NCBI RefSeq assembly: GCF_004367745.1
Contig: NZ_CP037993.1
Location: 4,092,001-4,156,000, forward strand
Direction: 5' to 3'
Length of the DNA stretch: 64,000 bases
DNA from: Herbaspirillum huttiense
GTDB taxonomy: Bacteria; Pseudomonadota; Gammaproteobacteria; Burkholderiales; Burkholderiaceae_D
In this document: piece after piece, positions 20,125 through 31,143 of the stretch
Layout of the letters: each line of letters begins with the position of its first letter
Position numbering within the stretch: the first letter of the stretch is position 1
Notes under the pieces: model-generated
Told to the model about the DNA's origin: nothing
The model's input: only the letters and a program-made list of their open reading frames with translations
Database searches by the model: none
Translations under genes and position numbers: made by a program

Positions 20125-20253
20125 TCAGCGGCCATAGTAATAACCGGGTCCGTAATAAGGACGGTAGTAATGCGGCTGCGGCGGGCCCACCGGCACCACC
20201 ACGCAGGCCGACAGGGTGGCAGCGGCGACGATCAGCTTGATCCAACGGCTCAT
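20125..20253 (-). CDS. Very small lipoprotein, Tyr/Pro-rich
   Basis: 42-residue peptide: MSRWIKLIVAAATLSACVVV gives a short signal sequence with lipobox LSAC (Cys 17). A mature tail rich in Tyr, Pro and Gly follows (HYYRPYYGPGYYYGR). The start at 20253 is set by a perfect AAGGAG seven bases upstream; the longer in-frame version begins far before the ribosome-binding site. Tyr-rich small lipoproteins of this kind are common in Burkholderiales and have no assigned role. Confidence 0.7.
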   Translation of the reverse strand: MSRWIKLIVAAATLSACVVVPVGPPQPHYYRPYYGPGYYYGR

Positions 20254-20520
20254 GATGCACTCCTTGTGTTTGGCGTTTTTGTTCACTGCGCCCGGCGGGA
20301 TGCCAGGCCACGCTCGCAGAGTGCCAGCCGGCATGCCTGACAGGTAATGCATGGGCGTATCTTGTGTAACAAGAACCGGTAAAAAAGCTTCATATCGGCT
20401 CCGGCCGCGTTGTCAGCGGGCAAAAATTCCCGCAGGAACGGCCGCAACGCCCGTGGAACCGGGCAGCTGCGGTAAAATGCTTGCCATCTGAATAAACAGG
20501 CATTCCTCCCGATTCATCCC

Positions 20521-22272
<1,752 letters not shown>

Positions 22273-22424
22273 GCCTCAGCGCAGGCAGGACAAGACCCGA
22301 CCCGGAAGGGGTCCGGCAGGGGAATACGGCCGCAAGGCCACGCGGGCGGCAGTGCGCCAGCCGCCCGTGCCAACGGGATGGCGCAGCTTGATGGCACAGG
22401 CCACAAGCGGAGCAAGGGGAACGC

Positions 22425-22787
22425 ATGTTCGAGCAGATCAAGATCCAGCGCCTGTCGATGTCATCCATCTACAAGCTGCTGGCCGTGGGGACCACGTTTT
22501 CGCTGGTACCGTTTTCGACGCTGATGGGCGTGCTCTCGCTGTTCGGCGCACAGACCATCACCTGGGATGGCAAGCACCTGATCGGCTATGACGGCCTGAT
22601 CGCCTCGCCTTTCATCGGCCTGTTCCTGTCGGCCTTCATCACCCTCTTCCTGGGCACCATGTGCTGCATCGGCCTGTGGCTGTATTCCCTGTGGCGTCCG
22701 CTGTCGCTGAAGGTGGAACCGGTGGACAACCTGGACATCGACAAGCTCATTCGCGAGAGCGAAGAGGCCATGGCCACGCGCGACTGA
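22425..22787 (+). CDS. Hypothetical two-segment membrane protein
   Basis: 120 residues, starting MFEQIKIQRLSMSSIYK after AAGGGGAAC. Two hydrophobic stretches (about 17-41 and 62-87) flank a short polar loop (TITWDGKHLIGYDG); the C-terminal 30 residues are charged and predicted cytoplasmic. I do not recognise the family. It is 152 bp downstream of glnS and convergent with the ZntB-type gene. Confidence 0.65.
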   Translation: MFEQIKIQRLSMSSIYKLLAVGTTFSLVPFSTLMGVLSLFGAQTITWDGKHLIGYDGLIASPFIGLFLSAFITLFLGTMCCIGLWLYSLWRPLSLKVEPVDNLDIDKLIRESEEAMATRD

Positions 22788-22846
22788 GCAGCCTCGCGCC
22801 GGGCCGCCACCGCCGCCGCCCGGCTGCGGTTCAGAAGATCAGGGCA

Positions 22847-23860
22847 TCAGAAGATCTTCATCCACTTCAGGAAGGCCACGGTGGCGACACCGAGGCCGCC
22901 CATCAATCCCATCACGATCCAGAACGAGGTCTCGTCATGCAGGCCCGGCAGACCTGCCACGTTCATCCCGAAAATCCCTGACACCAACGTGGCCGGCATC
23001 AGCAGCGCGGTCAGGACAGAGAGTGCCATCAGGTTGCGGTTCATCTGCTCCGACATCTGCGAGGCGATCTCTTCCTGCAGCAGCTTGGCACGTTCATAGA
23101 CGGCTTCCACGGTGGAATGCAGTTCGTTGAGTTCATCCAGCGCATGGGTCAGGTCTTCCAGCGCCTCGCGTGGCACCCAGGCCGGGCGCAGCCGCTGGAA
23201 CTGGGCCAGGATACGGCGTTCCGGCGCGATGAAGCGGCGCAGTTCGGCCAGCTGGCGGCGGATGCCGGAGAGCTCGGCACGGTCTTCGGCACGGCGGTCC
23301 GAGAGCACCGAGAATTCGATGTCGTCGACCTTGTCGTTGAGCTTGTCCAGACGCGCATTGAAGCCATCAGCCAGGCAGCGCAGCAGCTCGGCGAAGAGAT
23401 CCATGGGATTGTCGAAGTCGCCGCCGTCGAGCACCTTCTGGCGCAGCATGTTGGTCGAGATCAGCGGCTGGGTACGCAGCGTCAACAGGCGCGTGCGATC
23501 CAGGTAGAAGTGCAGCGCGCCCTTCTCGGTGCCGGTGTCGCCGATCTCCATCTTCATATCGGTCAGCGTGCCATAGACCCCCTCGGGGGTGGCATGCAGG
23601 CCCGGATGGGTGTCGCTGCTCAACAAGAATTCAGTGATGTACTCGGGAATGTCGCTGTGATGGGCCAGCCATTGCTGGATCTTCACATCGGCCGTCTTGA
23701 CGTGCAGCCAGGTGAAATCCGGCGCACTCGGATGATAGTCAACAACTTCATTCCAGTTCATCTGGCGCGCATGGCCGTCTTCGAAGCGGAAGGCGCAGAT
23801 GAATCCGGCCGGCTCATAGAGCAGGTGCAGGGCTTGCGGGGTGTCCGGCGGATTGTGCAT
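22847..23860 (-). CDS. zntB: CorA-superfamily zinc transporter (ZntB type)
   Basis: 337-residue pentameric channel-type metal transporter. The large N-terminal cytoplasmic domain ends in the long charged helix, and two C-terminal membrane segments (about 275-300 and 310-330) follow. The signature GMN sits in SGIFGMNVAGLPGL at the end of TM1. The GMNxxGLP context and length fit ZntB (E. coli 327) better than CorA (316), whose motif is usually YGMNF. Direction of transport (Zn export or import) is debated for this family. Confidence 0.85.
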   Translation of the reverse strand: MHNPPDTPQALHLLYEPAGFICAFRFEDGHARQMNWNEVVDYHPSAPDFTWLHVKTADVKIQQWLAHHSDIPEYITEFLLSSDTHPGLHATPEGVYGTLTDMKMEIGDTGTEKGALHFYLDRTRLLTLRTQPLISTNMLRQKVLDGGDFDNPMDLFAELLRCLADGFNARLDKLNDKVDDIEFSVLSDRRAEDRAELSGIRRQLAELRRFIAPERRILAQFQRLRPAWVPREALEDLTHALDELNELHSTVEAVYERAKLLQEEIASQMSEQMNRNLMALSVLTALLMPATLVSGIFGMNVAGLPGLHDETSFWIVMGLMGGLGVATVAFLKWMKIF

Positions 23861-23973
23861 GGGCGGGCGGGTCGGGAATGGGCCAGGGGCAATGGACGAC
23901 CCCGCATTCTAACCACCGGTTTTGACAAATTTGTGACAGCGCCGTGACGGCCGCTGCCCGCCGCCGCGCCGGC

Positions 23974-24207
23974 TCAGTAATTGAAGTTGCGGTTGCCCCA
24001 GGCTTCGCGGGCCGCTCCGCAGACCCGGATCTGTTCCTCGTTCATGCCCGAAGTGCCGTTGAGCTGGCACTGGTCGGAGACCGATTTGGCCTCCTCGATG
24101 TTCTTGCGGAAATAGGCGTAATCCTTCTTGCCGGCCACGGCGTCACAGGCCGACAGCAAAGGCAGGGCGATGCACAGCAGGGCTGGCAGGCGGAGGGCGG
24201 AGTTCAT
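23974..24207 (-). CDS. Small lipoprotein of unknown function
   Basis: 77 residues starting MNSALRLPALL, with a lipobox LLSAC (Cys near residue 20) and a mature part containing three further Cys-spaced elements (KSVSDQCQLNG, IRVCGAAREAW). The GKKDYAYFRKNIEEAK to AREAW pattern is loosely reminiscent of EexN-family lipoproteins, but I would not assign it on that basis. The upstream in-frame extension to 24348 lacks coding character. Confidence 0.65.
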   Translation of the reverse strand: MNSALRLPALLCIALPLLSACDAVAGKKDYAYFRKNIEEAKSVSDQCQLNGTSGMNEEQIRVCGAAREAWGNRNFNY

Positions 24208-24383
24208 GCGGTGATTCCCCTGAAAGGCGGGCCAGGCCCGCGACAGGCAGCGGCCGGAATGCGCCTCCGGCCGGCCCTTCCCCGGGGCCGTAGCGGCGAC
24301 GCTGCGCTGCAACGCGAAGAGTATAGACAGCCACTGAGGATTGCTCAACGGAAATCTTCACTCTCCTCACATCATGGTAGAAC

Positions 24384-24412
24384 AAAAAAGGCCGGTCACC
24401 AGGACCGGCCTT
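24384..24412 (-). terminator. Intrinsic terminator of the uracil permease gene
   Basis: Minus-strand AAGGCCGGTC / GACCGGCCTT stem of 10 bp with a 4-nt loop, followed by six T residues, 35 bp after the stop codon. Confidence 0.85.
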
Positions 24413-24446
24413 GCCGCTGTTGCATCGGTGTCTTGTCAGGATGAAA

Positions 24447-25742
24447 TCATCCGCGACGTTTCAGCAGGGCATGCAGGATGATGGCACCGAAGGTGGCGGT
24501 CCCGATGCCCCCCAGGGCGAAGCCGCCCATCTTGAGGGTGAAGTCGCCTGCGCCCAGCACCAGCGTGACGGCAGCCACGATCAGGTTGGTATTGTTGGAG
24601 AAATCGACCTTGTTCTCGACCCAGATGCGGGCACCCGACACGGTGATGAGACCGAACACCACGATCGACACGCCGCCCAGCACCGCGCCCGGAATGGTCA
24701 GGATGACCGCGCCGAACTTGGGCGAAAAGCCCAGCAGGATGGCAATGACTGCCGCCACCACGAAGACCAGGGTGGAGTAGATCTTGGTGACGGCCATCAC
24801 GCCGATATTCTCGGCGTAGGTGGTCACGCCGGTACCGCCGACGCTGCCCGAGAGCATGGTGGCCAGGCCATCGCCGATGAAGGCGCGGCCGATGTAGCGG
24901 TCCAGGTTCTGGCCGGTCATGGCCGAGACGGCCTTGATGTGGCCCAGGTTCTCGGCCACCAGGATGATCGCGACCGGAGCCAGCAGTGCCATGGCGCTGC
25001 CCTGGAACACGGGAGCCGCGAAGTGCGGCAGGCCGAACCAGGCGGCATTGGCCACGGTGGAAAAGTCGATCGGCTTGCCCAGGCCCATGCCATTGGTCAG
25101 CACCGCGTAGAGCACATAGGCCAGCAGCAGGCCGATGAGGATCAGCAGGCGCTGCAGCATGCCGCGCGTGAACACCGCCACGAAGCCCACGCACAAGATG
25201 GTGGCCAGCGCCATCCAGCTGTCGAAGCTGCTGCCGGAGACCCCCTTGACCGCGATCGGTGCCAGGTTCAGGCCGATCACCGCCACCACCGCGCCGGTCA
25301 CCACCGGCGGCATCAGGGATTCGATCCAGCGCGTGCCCACGCCGGAGACGATCAGGCCGATCACCGCATACACGGCACCACAGGCGATGATGCCGCCCAG
25401 TGCCACGCCGAGGTTGGCGTTGGGGCCGGAGCCGGCATAACCGGTCACGGCAATGACCAGGCCGATGAAGGAAAAGCTCGACCCCAGGTAGCTCGGCACG
25501 CGCCCGCCCACCAGCAGGAAGAACAGCAGGGTACCGACGCCCGACATCAGGATCGCCAGGTTGGGATCGAAGCCCATGAGCAGCGGGGCCAGCACGGTCG
25601 AGCCGAACATGGCCACCACGTGCTGCACGCCCATGGCCAGCGTCTGCGGCGCAGGCAGCCGCTCATCGGCGGCGATCACGGCCCCCTGGCCGTCGTTGGT
25701 GCTTTGGCGCAGCCGCCATTGGGGGAAATACGAACCCGACAT
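24447..25742 (-). CDS. uraA: Uracil/xanthine-type NCS2 permease
   Basis: 431-residue inner-membrane proton symporter of the nucleobase-cation symporter-2 family, with about 14 membrane segments. The diagnostic NCS2 stretches are VAENLGHIKAVSAMTGQ (substrate-binding Glu) and GSVGGTGVTTYAENIGVMA. Length matches UraA (429); RutG is the main alternative because of the same signature. ATG 25742 (MSGSYFPQWRL) has AAAGGG upstream and the family-type N-terminus, whereas the open frame to 26057 does not. It has its own promoter and terminator. Confidence 0.92.
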   Translation of the reverse strand: MSGSYFPQWRLRQSTNDGQGAVIAADERLPAPQTLAMGVQHVVAMFGSTVLAPLLMGFDPNLAILMSGVGTLLFFLLVGGRVPSYLGSSFSFIGLVIAVTGYAGSGPNANLGVALGGIIACGAVYAVIGLIVSGVGTRWIESLMPPVVTGAVVAVIGLNLAPIAVKGVSGSSFDSWMALATILCVGFVAVFTRGMLQRLLILIGLLLAYVLYAVLTNGMGLGKPIDFSTVANAAWFGLPHFAAPVFQGSAMALLAPVAIILVAENLGHIKAVSAMTGQNLDRYIGRAFIGDGLATMLSGSVGGTGVTTYAENIGVMAVTKIYSTLVFVVAAVIAILLGFSPKFGAVILTIPGAVLGGVSIVVFGLITVSGARIWVENKVDFSNNTNLIVAAVTLVLGAGDFTLKMGGFALGGIGTATFGAIILHALLKRRG

Positions 25743-25800
25743 GGAGATCCCTTTCGTTGTGGATTTGTTTTGATTTGTACGTGGATGTGGAACGGGGGCT

Positions 25801-25829
25801 AGTGTATTGAGCGACCGCACAAATAACAA
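25801..25829 (-). promoter_or_regulatory. Promoter of the uracil permease gene
   Basis: Minus strand TTGTTA (25829-25824), exactly 17 bp, TACACT (25806-25801). Predicted start about 25794, giving a leader of about 50 nt. Confidence 0.6.
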
Positions 25830-26034
25830 TTGCTGCGGCGCTGCCCCGCAAAAAAAATCCGTAAAAGATTTCGGCCGCCCGGCGCGCTGCTGCCCGGCGG
25901 TGCAAAAAGCGCGACTGCACCAGGCTGGCGCCCCAAAACAGACCGCCCGTTTGCGCAAACGCCGGCGACCGTTCCCGGGCATGTTTCTTGCGCCTCGGGA
26001 GAGGTTAGAATCACGTCCCCGATTGCTGCTTGCC

Positions 26035-26457
26035 ATGTCGATGATCAACCTCACCACCCCTGCCCTGCTGTTTCCCGCGACCTCGCTGTTGCTGCTGGCC
26101 TATACCAACCGCTTCCTGGTGCTGGCGCAGCTGATCCGCAACCTGCAGAACCAGGGCCAGAACGATGAACGCGGGCTGGTAATCCGGCAGATCCTCAATC
26201 TCAGGAAACGCATCGTGCTGACCCGCTACATGCAGGCGCTGGGGGTCTCCAGCTTCATCATGTGCGCCGTCTCGATGTACCTGATCTTCGTCGACTTCAA
26301 TCGCTGGGCCGAAGTGTTCTTCGGCATCAGCCTGATGCTGCTGGTGGCATCGCTGCTGGTGTCGCTGTGGGAAATCATGATCAGTACGCGCGCCATCGAG
26401 ATCACGCTGGAAGACATGGCGCAGAAACTGGAGAAGCGCGGCATCCTGGTCGAGTGA
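26035..26457 (+). CDS. DUF2721 family membrane protein
   Basis: 140-residue protein with three hydrophobic segments (about 6-25, 62-83, 93-115) separated by a charged amphipathic loop (LIRNLQNQGQNDERG) and ended by a short cytoplasmic tail. The layout and the ALLFPATSLLLLAYTNRFL start match the uncharacterised DUF2721 proteins. ATG 26035 is chosen; ATG 26041 is an alternative. The in-frame extension to 25807 is out of character. Confidence 0.75.
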   Translation: MSMINLTTPALLFPATSLLLLAYTNRFLVLAQLIRNLQNQGQNDERGLVIRQILNLRKRIVLTRYMQALGVSSFIMCAVSMYLIFVDFNRWAEVFFGISLMLLVASLLVSLWEIMISTRAIEITLEDMAQKLEKRGILVE

Positions 26458-26569
26458 AAGCTTTTCAGGCAGGGTTCAATTCCGTTGAACGCCCGCTTCG
26501 GACGAACATGTGATAATCGAGCCGCCCGGTGTGTGCCGGGCACCCCTCGACTATGCACTGGAGACCTAC

Positions 26570-26872
26570 ATGATCCTGGAACTGGCGGACATCCGCATCC
26601 AACCCGGCAAGCAAGCAGAATTCGACGAAGCCATCCAGCGCGGCCTGGCGCAGACCATCAGCAAGGCACGCGGCTATCTCGGCCACAAGGTCCAGAAAGG
26701 CATCGAATCGCCCGAGCGCTACCTGCTCATGGTGTACTGGGCCACCTTGGAAAACCATACCGTGGATTTCCGTGAATCGCCCGCCTTCACCGAATGGCGC
26801 GGCATCGTCGGTCCCTTCTTCGCCGGTGCGCCGGTGGTGGAACACTTCGCGCTGCTGACCGAATCCGCGTAA
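26570..26872 (+). CDS. Antibiotic biosynthesis monooxygenase (ABM) domain protein
   Basis: 100-residue single ABM-fold protein (MILELADIRIQPGKQAEFD, with the conserved RGYLGHKVQ and YWATLENHTVDFRESPAF stretches). Despite the family name most such small proteins act in quinone, heme or general detoxification chemistry, and the substrate here is unknown. ATG 26570 begins at the family N-terminus and has GGAGACC upstream. Confidence 0.82.
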   Translation: MILELADIRIQPGKQAEFDEAIQRGLAQTISKARGYLGHKVQKGIESPERYLLMVYWATLENHTVDFRESPAFTEWRGIVGPFFAGAPVVEHFALLTESA

Positions 26873-27075
26873 GACCGATGTGCGCTGACCGCGCCCGCCG
26901 AACAACGGAGACCCGCCGCGCCACCCGACCTGGCGCAGCGGAACGTTTGCGGCCTTCCCCTGACTAAAGGGCAGGCCCGGGGGGCTGGCCGAACCGCCCG
27001 CCCCTGCCGGCCTCACGACGATGATGTGCCGCCATGACAACAGCGCCGGTCCGCACCGCGCGCAGGAACACCAGA

Positions 27076-27651
27076 ATGACCACACTGCTCCGTTTAGCCT
27101 CCCCCTCCGCTCGCCCTCTGCGCGCCACCGCCTGTGCGCTGGGCCTGCTGCTGGCCCTGTCCGGCTGCAACAACTTCAGTGGCGACGAACAGCAGCAGGC
27201 CGAGGTGATCGGCAACTTCTACCGCATCCATCTCAAGAACCACGCTCCCGGCTTGCCGTCGGCAGACGAACTCAAGCAGTTCGAGCCACTGGTCAGCCGT
27301 GCGCTGTACGCCCTGCTGACCCGCGCTGAAGCCGCCGACGTGCGCTACCACACCGTGGCCGGTGCGCAGGCCGCCCCCATCATCGAGGGCGACCTGTTCA
27401 CCTCGCTGTATGAAGGGGCCACCTCCTTTGCCGTGCAATCCTGCGACAGCGAGGCCGACCGGGCTTCCTGCCAGGTCAGCTTCCGCTACCAGAAGGATGG
27501 CGCGGATGAATCCTGGAACGACAAGATCCTGCTGGTGCGCGAAGAGCGCCAGTGGCGCATCGACGATATCGAGTTCATCGGCAACGACCAGTCCTCCCAG
27601 CGCGAATACCTCAGCGACAACCTCACCGACGCCATCCAGCAGGCCGAATGA
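27076..27651 (+). CDS. Lipoprotein, paralogue of the next gene
   Basis: 191 residues from ATG 27076. A signal sequence ends in the lipobox LSGC (Cys about residue 33), followed by an alpha/beta mature domain with VIGNFYRIHLKNH, the IIEGDLFTSLYEGATSF segment and WRIDDIEFIGN near the C-terminus. It is clearly related to the protein encoded at 27881-28495 (shared order: FY-x-H, EL-x-x-F, GD-x-FTS, C-x(8)-C pair, W-x-DK, W-x-IDxI). The domain may belong to the DUF3828-like group, but that is not certain. An upstream in-frame ATG at 27034 is possible. Confidence 0.72.
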   Translation: MTTLLRLASPSARPLRATACALGLLLALSGCNNFSGDEQQQAEVIGNFYRIHLKNHAPGLPSADELKQFEPLVSRALYALLTRAEAADVRYHTVAGAQAAPIIEGDLFTSLYEGATSFAVQSCDSEADRASCQVSFRYQKDGADESWNDKILLVREERQWRIDDIEFIGNDQSSQREYLSDNLTDAIQQAE

Positions 27652-27880
27652 GCCGGCCCGGCTCGCCGGGGCCGGTGCGCTGCGGAATTGGCGGCTTTTT
27701 GGCGGTGTGTTCCCGGTCTTCCTGCTGAGCCGCAGCGCGTAAGATGCCGCTCTGTCAGGCTGGTCGTGCTGCGCCCCTCGGGTCCCGCTGCGCACCGGCA
27801 GACAGGAAATATCAAAATGACAATGGCATCATGAAACAACACGCCAGTGCGCACGCGCGGCTGGACCAGGGAGAATCGGA

Positions 27881-28495
27881 TTGAAGCGGATCGGTAAGAC
27901 ACTCGTCGTCGCCGCCAGCCTGTTGCTTGCAGCATGCTCGGCCAATGAAGAGGGCAAGGCCAAGGAACTGGTGACGGAGTTCTACCAGACCCATGCCTCG
28001 AACCGTCCCTCGGGCGCCCTGACGCTGAAGGAACTGATTACCTTCCGCCGCTTCCTGTCGGTGCCGCTGTTCGATCTGTTGAAGGATGTCTCGGTGGCTG
28101 ACGAAGCCCGTGCGACGCAGTCTGCCGCCGAAGCGGCAGCCGATCCTGATGCAGATCCCCTGCCGCCGCTGGTGCAGGGCGATGTCTTCACCGGCAACCC
28201 GAATGGCGCTTCCACCTTCCGCGTGGTCCAGTGCGAGGCCCAGGAACGCGAAGCCAGTTGCGCCGTGGAACTGATCTTCAGTGACGCCAAGCTGCAGTCG
28301 CCCGCCAAATGGACCGACAAGGTCACGCTGGCCCGCGATGCGCGCGGCTGGGTCATCGACAACATCCAGTACGCCGGCGGCAACGCTCCCATGCGCAGCG
28401 GCACGCTGCAGGATGCGATGCGCAAGGTCCTCAAGCGCGACGCGGCCCCCATGGCGCCGCTGGCCCCCGCCGCTGCGCCTGCGCCAGCGAAGTGA
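27881..28495 (+). CDS. Lipoprotein with TTG start, paralogue of the previous gene
   Basis: 204 residues beginning at a TTG (27881) preceded by GGGAGAATC. The signal peptide ends in the lipobox LLAAC (Cys 19). The mature domain repeats the layout of the upstream lipoprotein: VTEFYQTHASN, VQGDVFTGNPNGASTF, a Cys pair (VVQCEAQEREASCAVE), KWTDKVTLARDARGWVIDNI, and a low-complexity Ala/Pro tail (about 188-204). Tandem duplication followed by divergence is the simplest reading. Function unknown. Confidence 0.75.
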   Translation: MKRIGKTLVVAASLLLAACSANEEGKAKELVTEFYQTHASNRPSGALTLKELITFRRFLSVPLFDLLKDVSVADEARATQSAAEAAADPDADPLPPLVQGDVFTGNPNGASTFRVVQCEAQEREASCAVELIFSDAKLQSPAKWTDKVTLARDARGWVIDNIQYAGGNAPMRSGTLQDAMRKVLKRDAAPMAPLAPAAAPAPAK

Positions 28496-28633
28496 GTTCA
28501 GGCCGGTCACGGCCGCTTCCCGGGCCGCAGGCCTTCAAAAAAGAACGGCTTCATCACGCCGCTGCCCCTTTGCGTGGCGGCAAGGGCAGCGCAAGGCTCT
28601 ATAATCGCGCGATTCCCTTAGAAGCCGTCCGCG

Positions 28634-30070
28634 ATGTCCAATCACACCTTCCTCTGGCACGACTACGAAACCTTTGGCGCCGTGCCGCGCCGCGACCGTC
28701 CCTCGCAGTTCGCCGCCGTGCGCACCGATGCCGAGCTCAACGAGATCGGCGAGCCCATCATGCTGTACTGCAAGCCGGCGCCGGACTACCTGCCCGACCC
28801 GGTGTCCTGCCTGATCACCGGCATCACCCCGCAGCACTGCCTGGCGCACGGCGTCCCCGAACATGAGTTCGCGGCCCGCATCGAGCAGGCGCTGGGCGAG
28901 CCCGGCACCATCGGCGTGGGCTACAACACCATCCGCTTCGATGATGAAGTCACGCGCTTCATGTTCTGGCGCAACCTGATCGATCCCTATGCCCGCGAAT
29001 GGGCCAACGGCTGCGGCCGCTGGGACCTGCTCGACGTGGTGCGCCTGACCTATGCGCTGCGCCCGGAGGGCATACAGTGGCCGACCAAGGAAGACGGCAG
29101 CGTCAGCTTCAAGCTGGAGCATCTGTCCAAGGCCAATGGCCTGGTGCATGAAGCGGCGCACGATGCGCTGTCGGATGTGCGCGCCACCATCGCCCTGGCA
29201 CGCCTGATCCGCCAGAACAATCCGCGCCTGTTCGACTTCGCGCTGGCCTTGCACAAGAAGGACAAGGCCGCAGCGGAAATCGGCTTGCCGGCCGCCAAAC
29301 CCTTCCTGCACGTCTCCGGCATGTTCCCGGTAGCCAATGGCTGCCTGGCGCTGATGTGGCCGCTGGGCATGCATCCGACCAACAAGAATGAAGTGATCGC
29401 CTGGGATCTCGGCTATGACCCGAGCGAACTGGCGGGCATGGATGCGGCCACCGTGCGTGAACGCATGTTCACCAAGCGCGACGAGATGCCGGAAGGCATG
29501 GTCCGCCTGCCGGTCAAGAGCATTCACCTGAACAAGTCGCCGATGGTGGTCGGCAGCCTCAAAACGCTGTCTGCCGAGCGCGCCGCGCAGCTGAACATCG
29601 ATGTCGACCTGGCCCTGCGCCACGCGGAAAAAGCCGCCGCCCTGCCGGACCTGAGCCCGCTGTGGCGCGAGGTTTACCAGCGCGAGCAGGAGGCGCCGCC
29701 GGACGTGGATGAAGATCTGTACGGCGGCTTCATCGGCAACGGCGACCGCCGCCAGCTGACGCAGCTGCGTGCCTTGCCGCCGCAGGGGCTGGCCGGGGCC
29801 AGCGTGGCCTTTGACGATATGCGCTTGAATGAAATCCTGTTCCGCTATCGCGCACGCAACTTCCCCGAGACCTTGAGCCCCGAGGAAGCACAGCACTGGG
29901 AAGAACACCGCGCCGCTCGCCTGTTTGAAGGCGCTGGCGGTGCGCGTACCGTCGCGCAACTGTTCGAGCAGATCGACCAGTTGCAGGAGGAGGCGGATGA
30001 CGAACGCACCCAGGACATCCTCGGTGCGTTGTATGACTATGCAGAGATGATTGCGCCAGCCAATCAGTAA
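28634..30070 (+). CDS. sbcB: Exodeoxyribonuclease I
   Basis: 3'-to-5' single-strand DNA exonuclease of the DnaQ superfamily; 478 residues against 475 in E. coli. The DEDD motif I is in FLWHDYETFGAVPRRDRPSQF (Asp10, Glu12). GYNTIRFDDEVTRFMFWRN and HEAAHDALSDVRATI follow with the expected catalytic Asp and His residues, then the SH3-like and C-terminal helical domains. It acts in recombination and mismatch repair. It ends 15 bp from the convergent DUF3861 gene. Confidence 0.97.
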   Translation: MSNHTFLWHDYETFGAVPRRDRPSQFAAVRTDAELNEIGEPIMLYCKPAPDYLPDPVSCLITGITPQHCLAHGVPEHEFAARIEQALGEPGTIGVGYNTIRFDDEVTRFMFWRNLIDPYAREWANGCGRWDLLDVVRLTYALRPEGIQWPTKEDGSVSFKLEHLSKANGLVHEAAHDALSDVRATIALARLIRQNNPRLFDFALALHKKDKAAAEIGLPAAKPFLHVSGMFPVANGCLALMWPLGMHPTNKNEVIAWDLGYDPSELAGMDAATVRERMFTKRDEMPEGMVRLPVKSIHLNKSPMVVGSLKTLSAERAAQLNIDVDLALRHAEKAAALPDLSPLWREVYQREQEAPPDVDEDLYGGFIGNGDRRQLTQLRALPPQGLAGASVAFDDMRLNEILFRYRARNFPETLSPEEAQHWEEHRAARLFEGAGGARTVAQLFEQIDQLQEEADDERTQDILGALYDYAEMIAPANQ

Positions 30071-30085
30071 GGTCCGGCGCGCATC

Positions 30086-30412
30086 TTATTCGGCGGCGGC
30101 TTCGCCCTGCGCTGCGGCAGCGGCCTTGCCCTGCGACTTCAGCTTCATGATGAAGTCGCGCAAGGCCGGCTGGATGTCCTCGAACAGCGGATGCTTGCGA
30201 TTCTTGAGCATCACCTCCGAGAACAGTTTCAAACCCAGCGCCAGCTGCGCGCTGGTGTCGCTGTCGAACTGCCCGTTGCCACGCAGGCGGGCGACGATAC
30301 TGAAGATATCGTCATGGTTGCCGGCCTCGAAACTCAGGGGCGCATGCAAAGGCTGTCCCTCCGAGGCGGTGGCCAGATGCTCCAGGGTGATGCGGTAGCG
30401 ATGTTCTTTCAT
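30086..30412 (-). CDS. DUF3861 domain protein
   Basis: 108-residue cytoplasmic protein beginning MKEHRYRITLEHLATASEG, which is the typical DUF3861 start, with FEAGNHDDIFSIVARLRG following. The C-terminal 20 residues are Ala/Glu-rich. It starts 34 bp after the PadR gene on the same strand, so the two probably form an operon. The longer open frame up to 30739 overlaps PadR in another frame and is not credible. Confidence 0.78.
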   Translation of the reverse strand: MKEHRYRITLEHLATASEGQPLHAPLSFEAGNHDDIFSIVARLRGNGQFDSDTSAQLALGLKLFSEVMLKNRKHPLFEDIQPALRDFIMKLKSQGKAAAAAQGEAAAE

Positions 30413-30446
30413 GTGAAGTTCCTTTCCAAAATCCCGGATCGCCGGA

Positions 30447-31076
30447 TCAGACGCGTTCCACCGCCACGGCGGCGCGATCGATGATGTCGATGATGGCGTG
30501 CAGTTCTTCCTTGGCCAGCTTGCCCTTGGCCAGGCGCGTATGCAGGGCCATGCGGAAGTTCTGCACGGCGCGGCGCAGTTCGGGCGAATCGGCGTCGGGA
30601 CGCTCCTGGCGGCGCAATTCGAACTTGCGCAGCACCTGCTGCAGCAGCTCGGCGTTTTCCTTTTCTTCCAGATAGGCCTTGCCCTCGGCGCTGAGGGTGT
30701 AAAGCTTCTTGCCGCCATCCTCGCCCTGCACCGAGGCATGGCCCATTTCTTCCAGCAGCGTCAGGGTCGGGTAGATCACGCCGGGGCTGGGGCTGTAGCC
30801 GCCGCCGACCAGTTGCTCGATGGCCTTGATCATGTCGTAGCCGTGGCGCGGCTTTTCCTGCAGCAGATGCAGCATCACGATGCGCAACGCGCCCTGCTCG
30901 AACATGCGCGCGCCGCGTCCGCCGCCGCCTTCACGGCCGCCGGGGCCATGATGGCCACGCGGACCGCGCGGCTCGTCGTCTTCAAACAGGCCGCCGCCAT
31001 GATGCGGGCGGTCGTGACGCTGGTGCTTGGGGCCATGGCCGGGTTCGCCGGGTTGATTGAATAAATGCTTGAACAT
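30447..31076 (-). CDS. PadR-family repressor, YqjI-like with His-rich N-terminus
   Basis: 209 residues. The C-terminal two thirds form a PadR winged helix (ALRIVMLHLLQEKPRHGYDM, SPGVIYPTLTLLEEMG, EEKENAELLQQVL) and closely follow the E. coli YqjI pattern, including the ending IIDIIDRAA. The first 57 residues are Gly/His/Arg/Asp-rich (HGPKHQRHDRPHHGGG), comparable to the His/Cys-rich metal-binding tail of YqjI, a nickel-modulated repressor. Here the tail has His but no Cys. GAAGGA precedes the ATG at 31076. Two identical palindromes lie upstream, between this gene and a divergent peroxidase-related gene. Confidence 0.88.
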   Translation of the reverse strand: MFKHLFNQPGEPGHGPKHQRHDRPHHGGGLFEDDEPRGPRGHHGPGGREGGGGRGARMFEQGALRIVMLHLLQEKPRHGYDMIKAIEQLVGGGYSPSPGVIYPTLTLLEEMGHASVQGEDGGKKLYTLSAEGKAYLEEKENAELLQQVLRKFELRRQERPDADSPELRRAVQNFRMALHTRLAKGKLAKEELHAIIDIIDRAAVAVERV

Positions 31077-31143
31077 GGTATTTCCTTCTTGTCAGGTGGC
31101 TGAGGCAGCGACTGACGCACGCTGCGGGTCGATCGATATAGCC

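Noticed and set aside
30086..30739. Extended open frame reaching from the DUF3861 gene into PadR
   Set aside because: The extra N-terminal part is a frame-shifted reading of the PadR coding region; DUF3861 begins at 30412.
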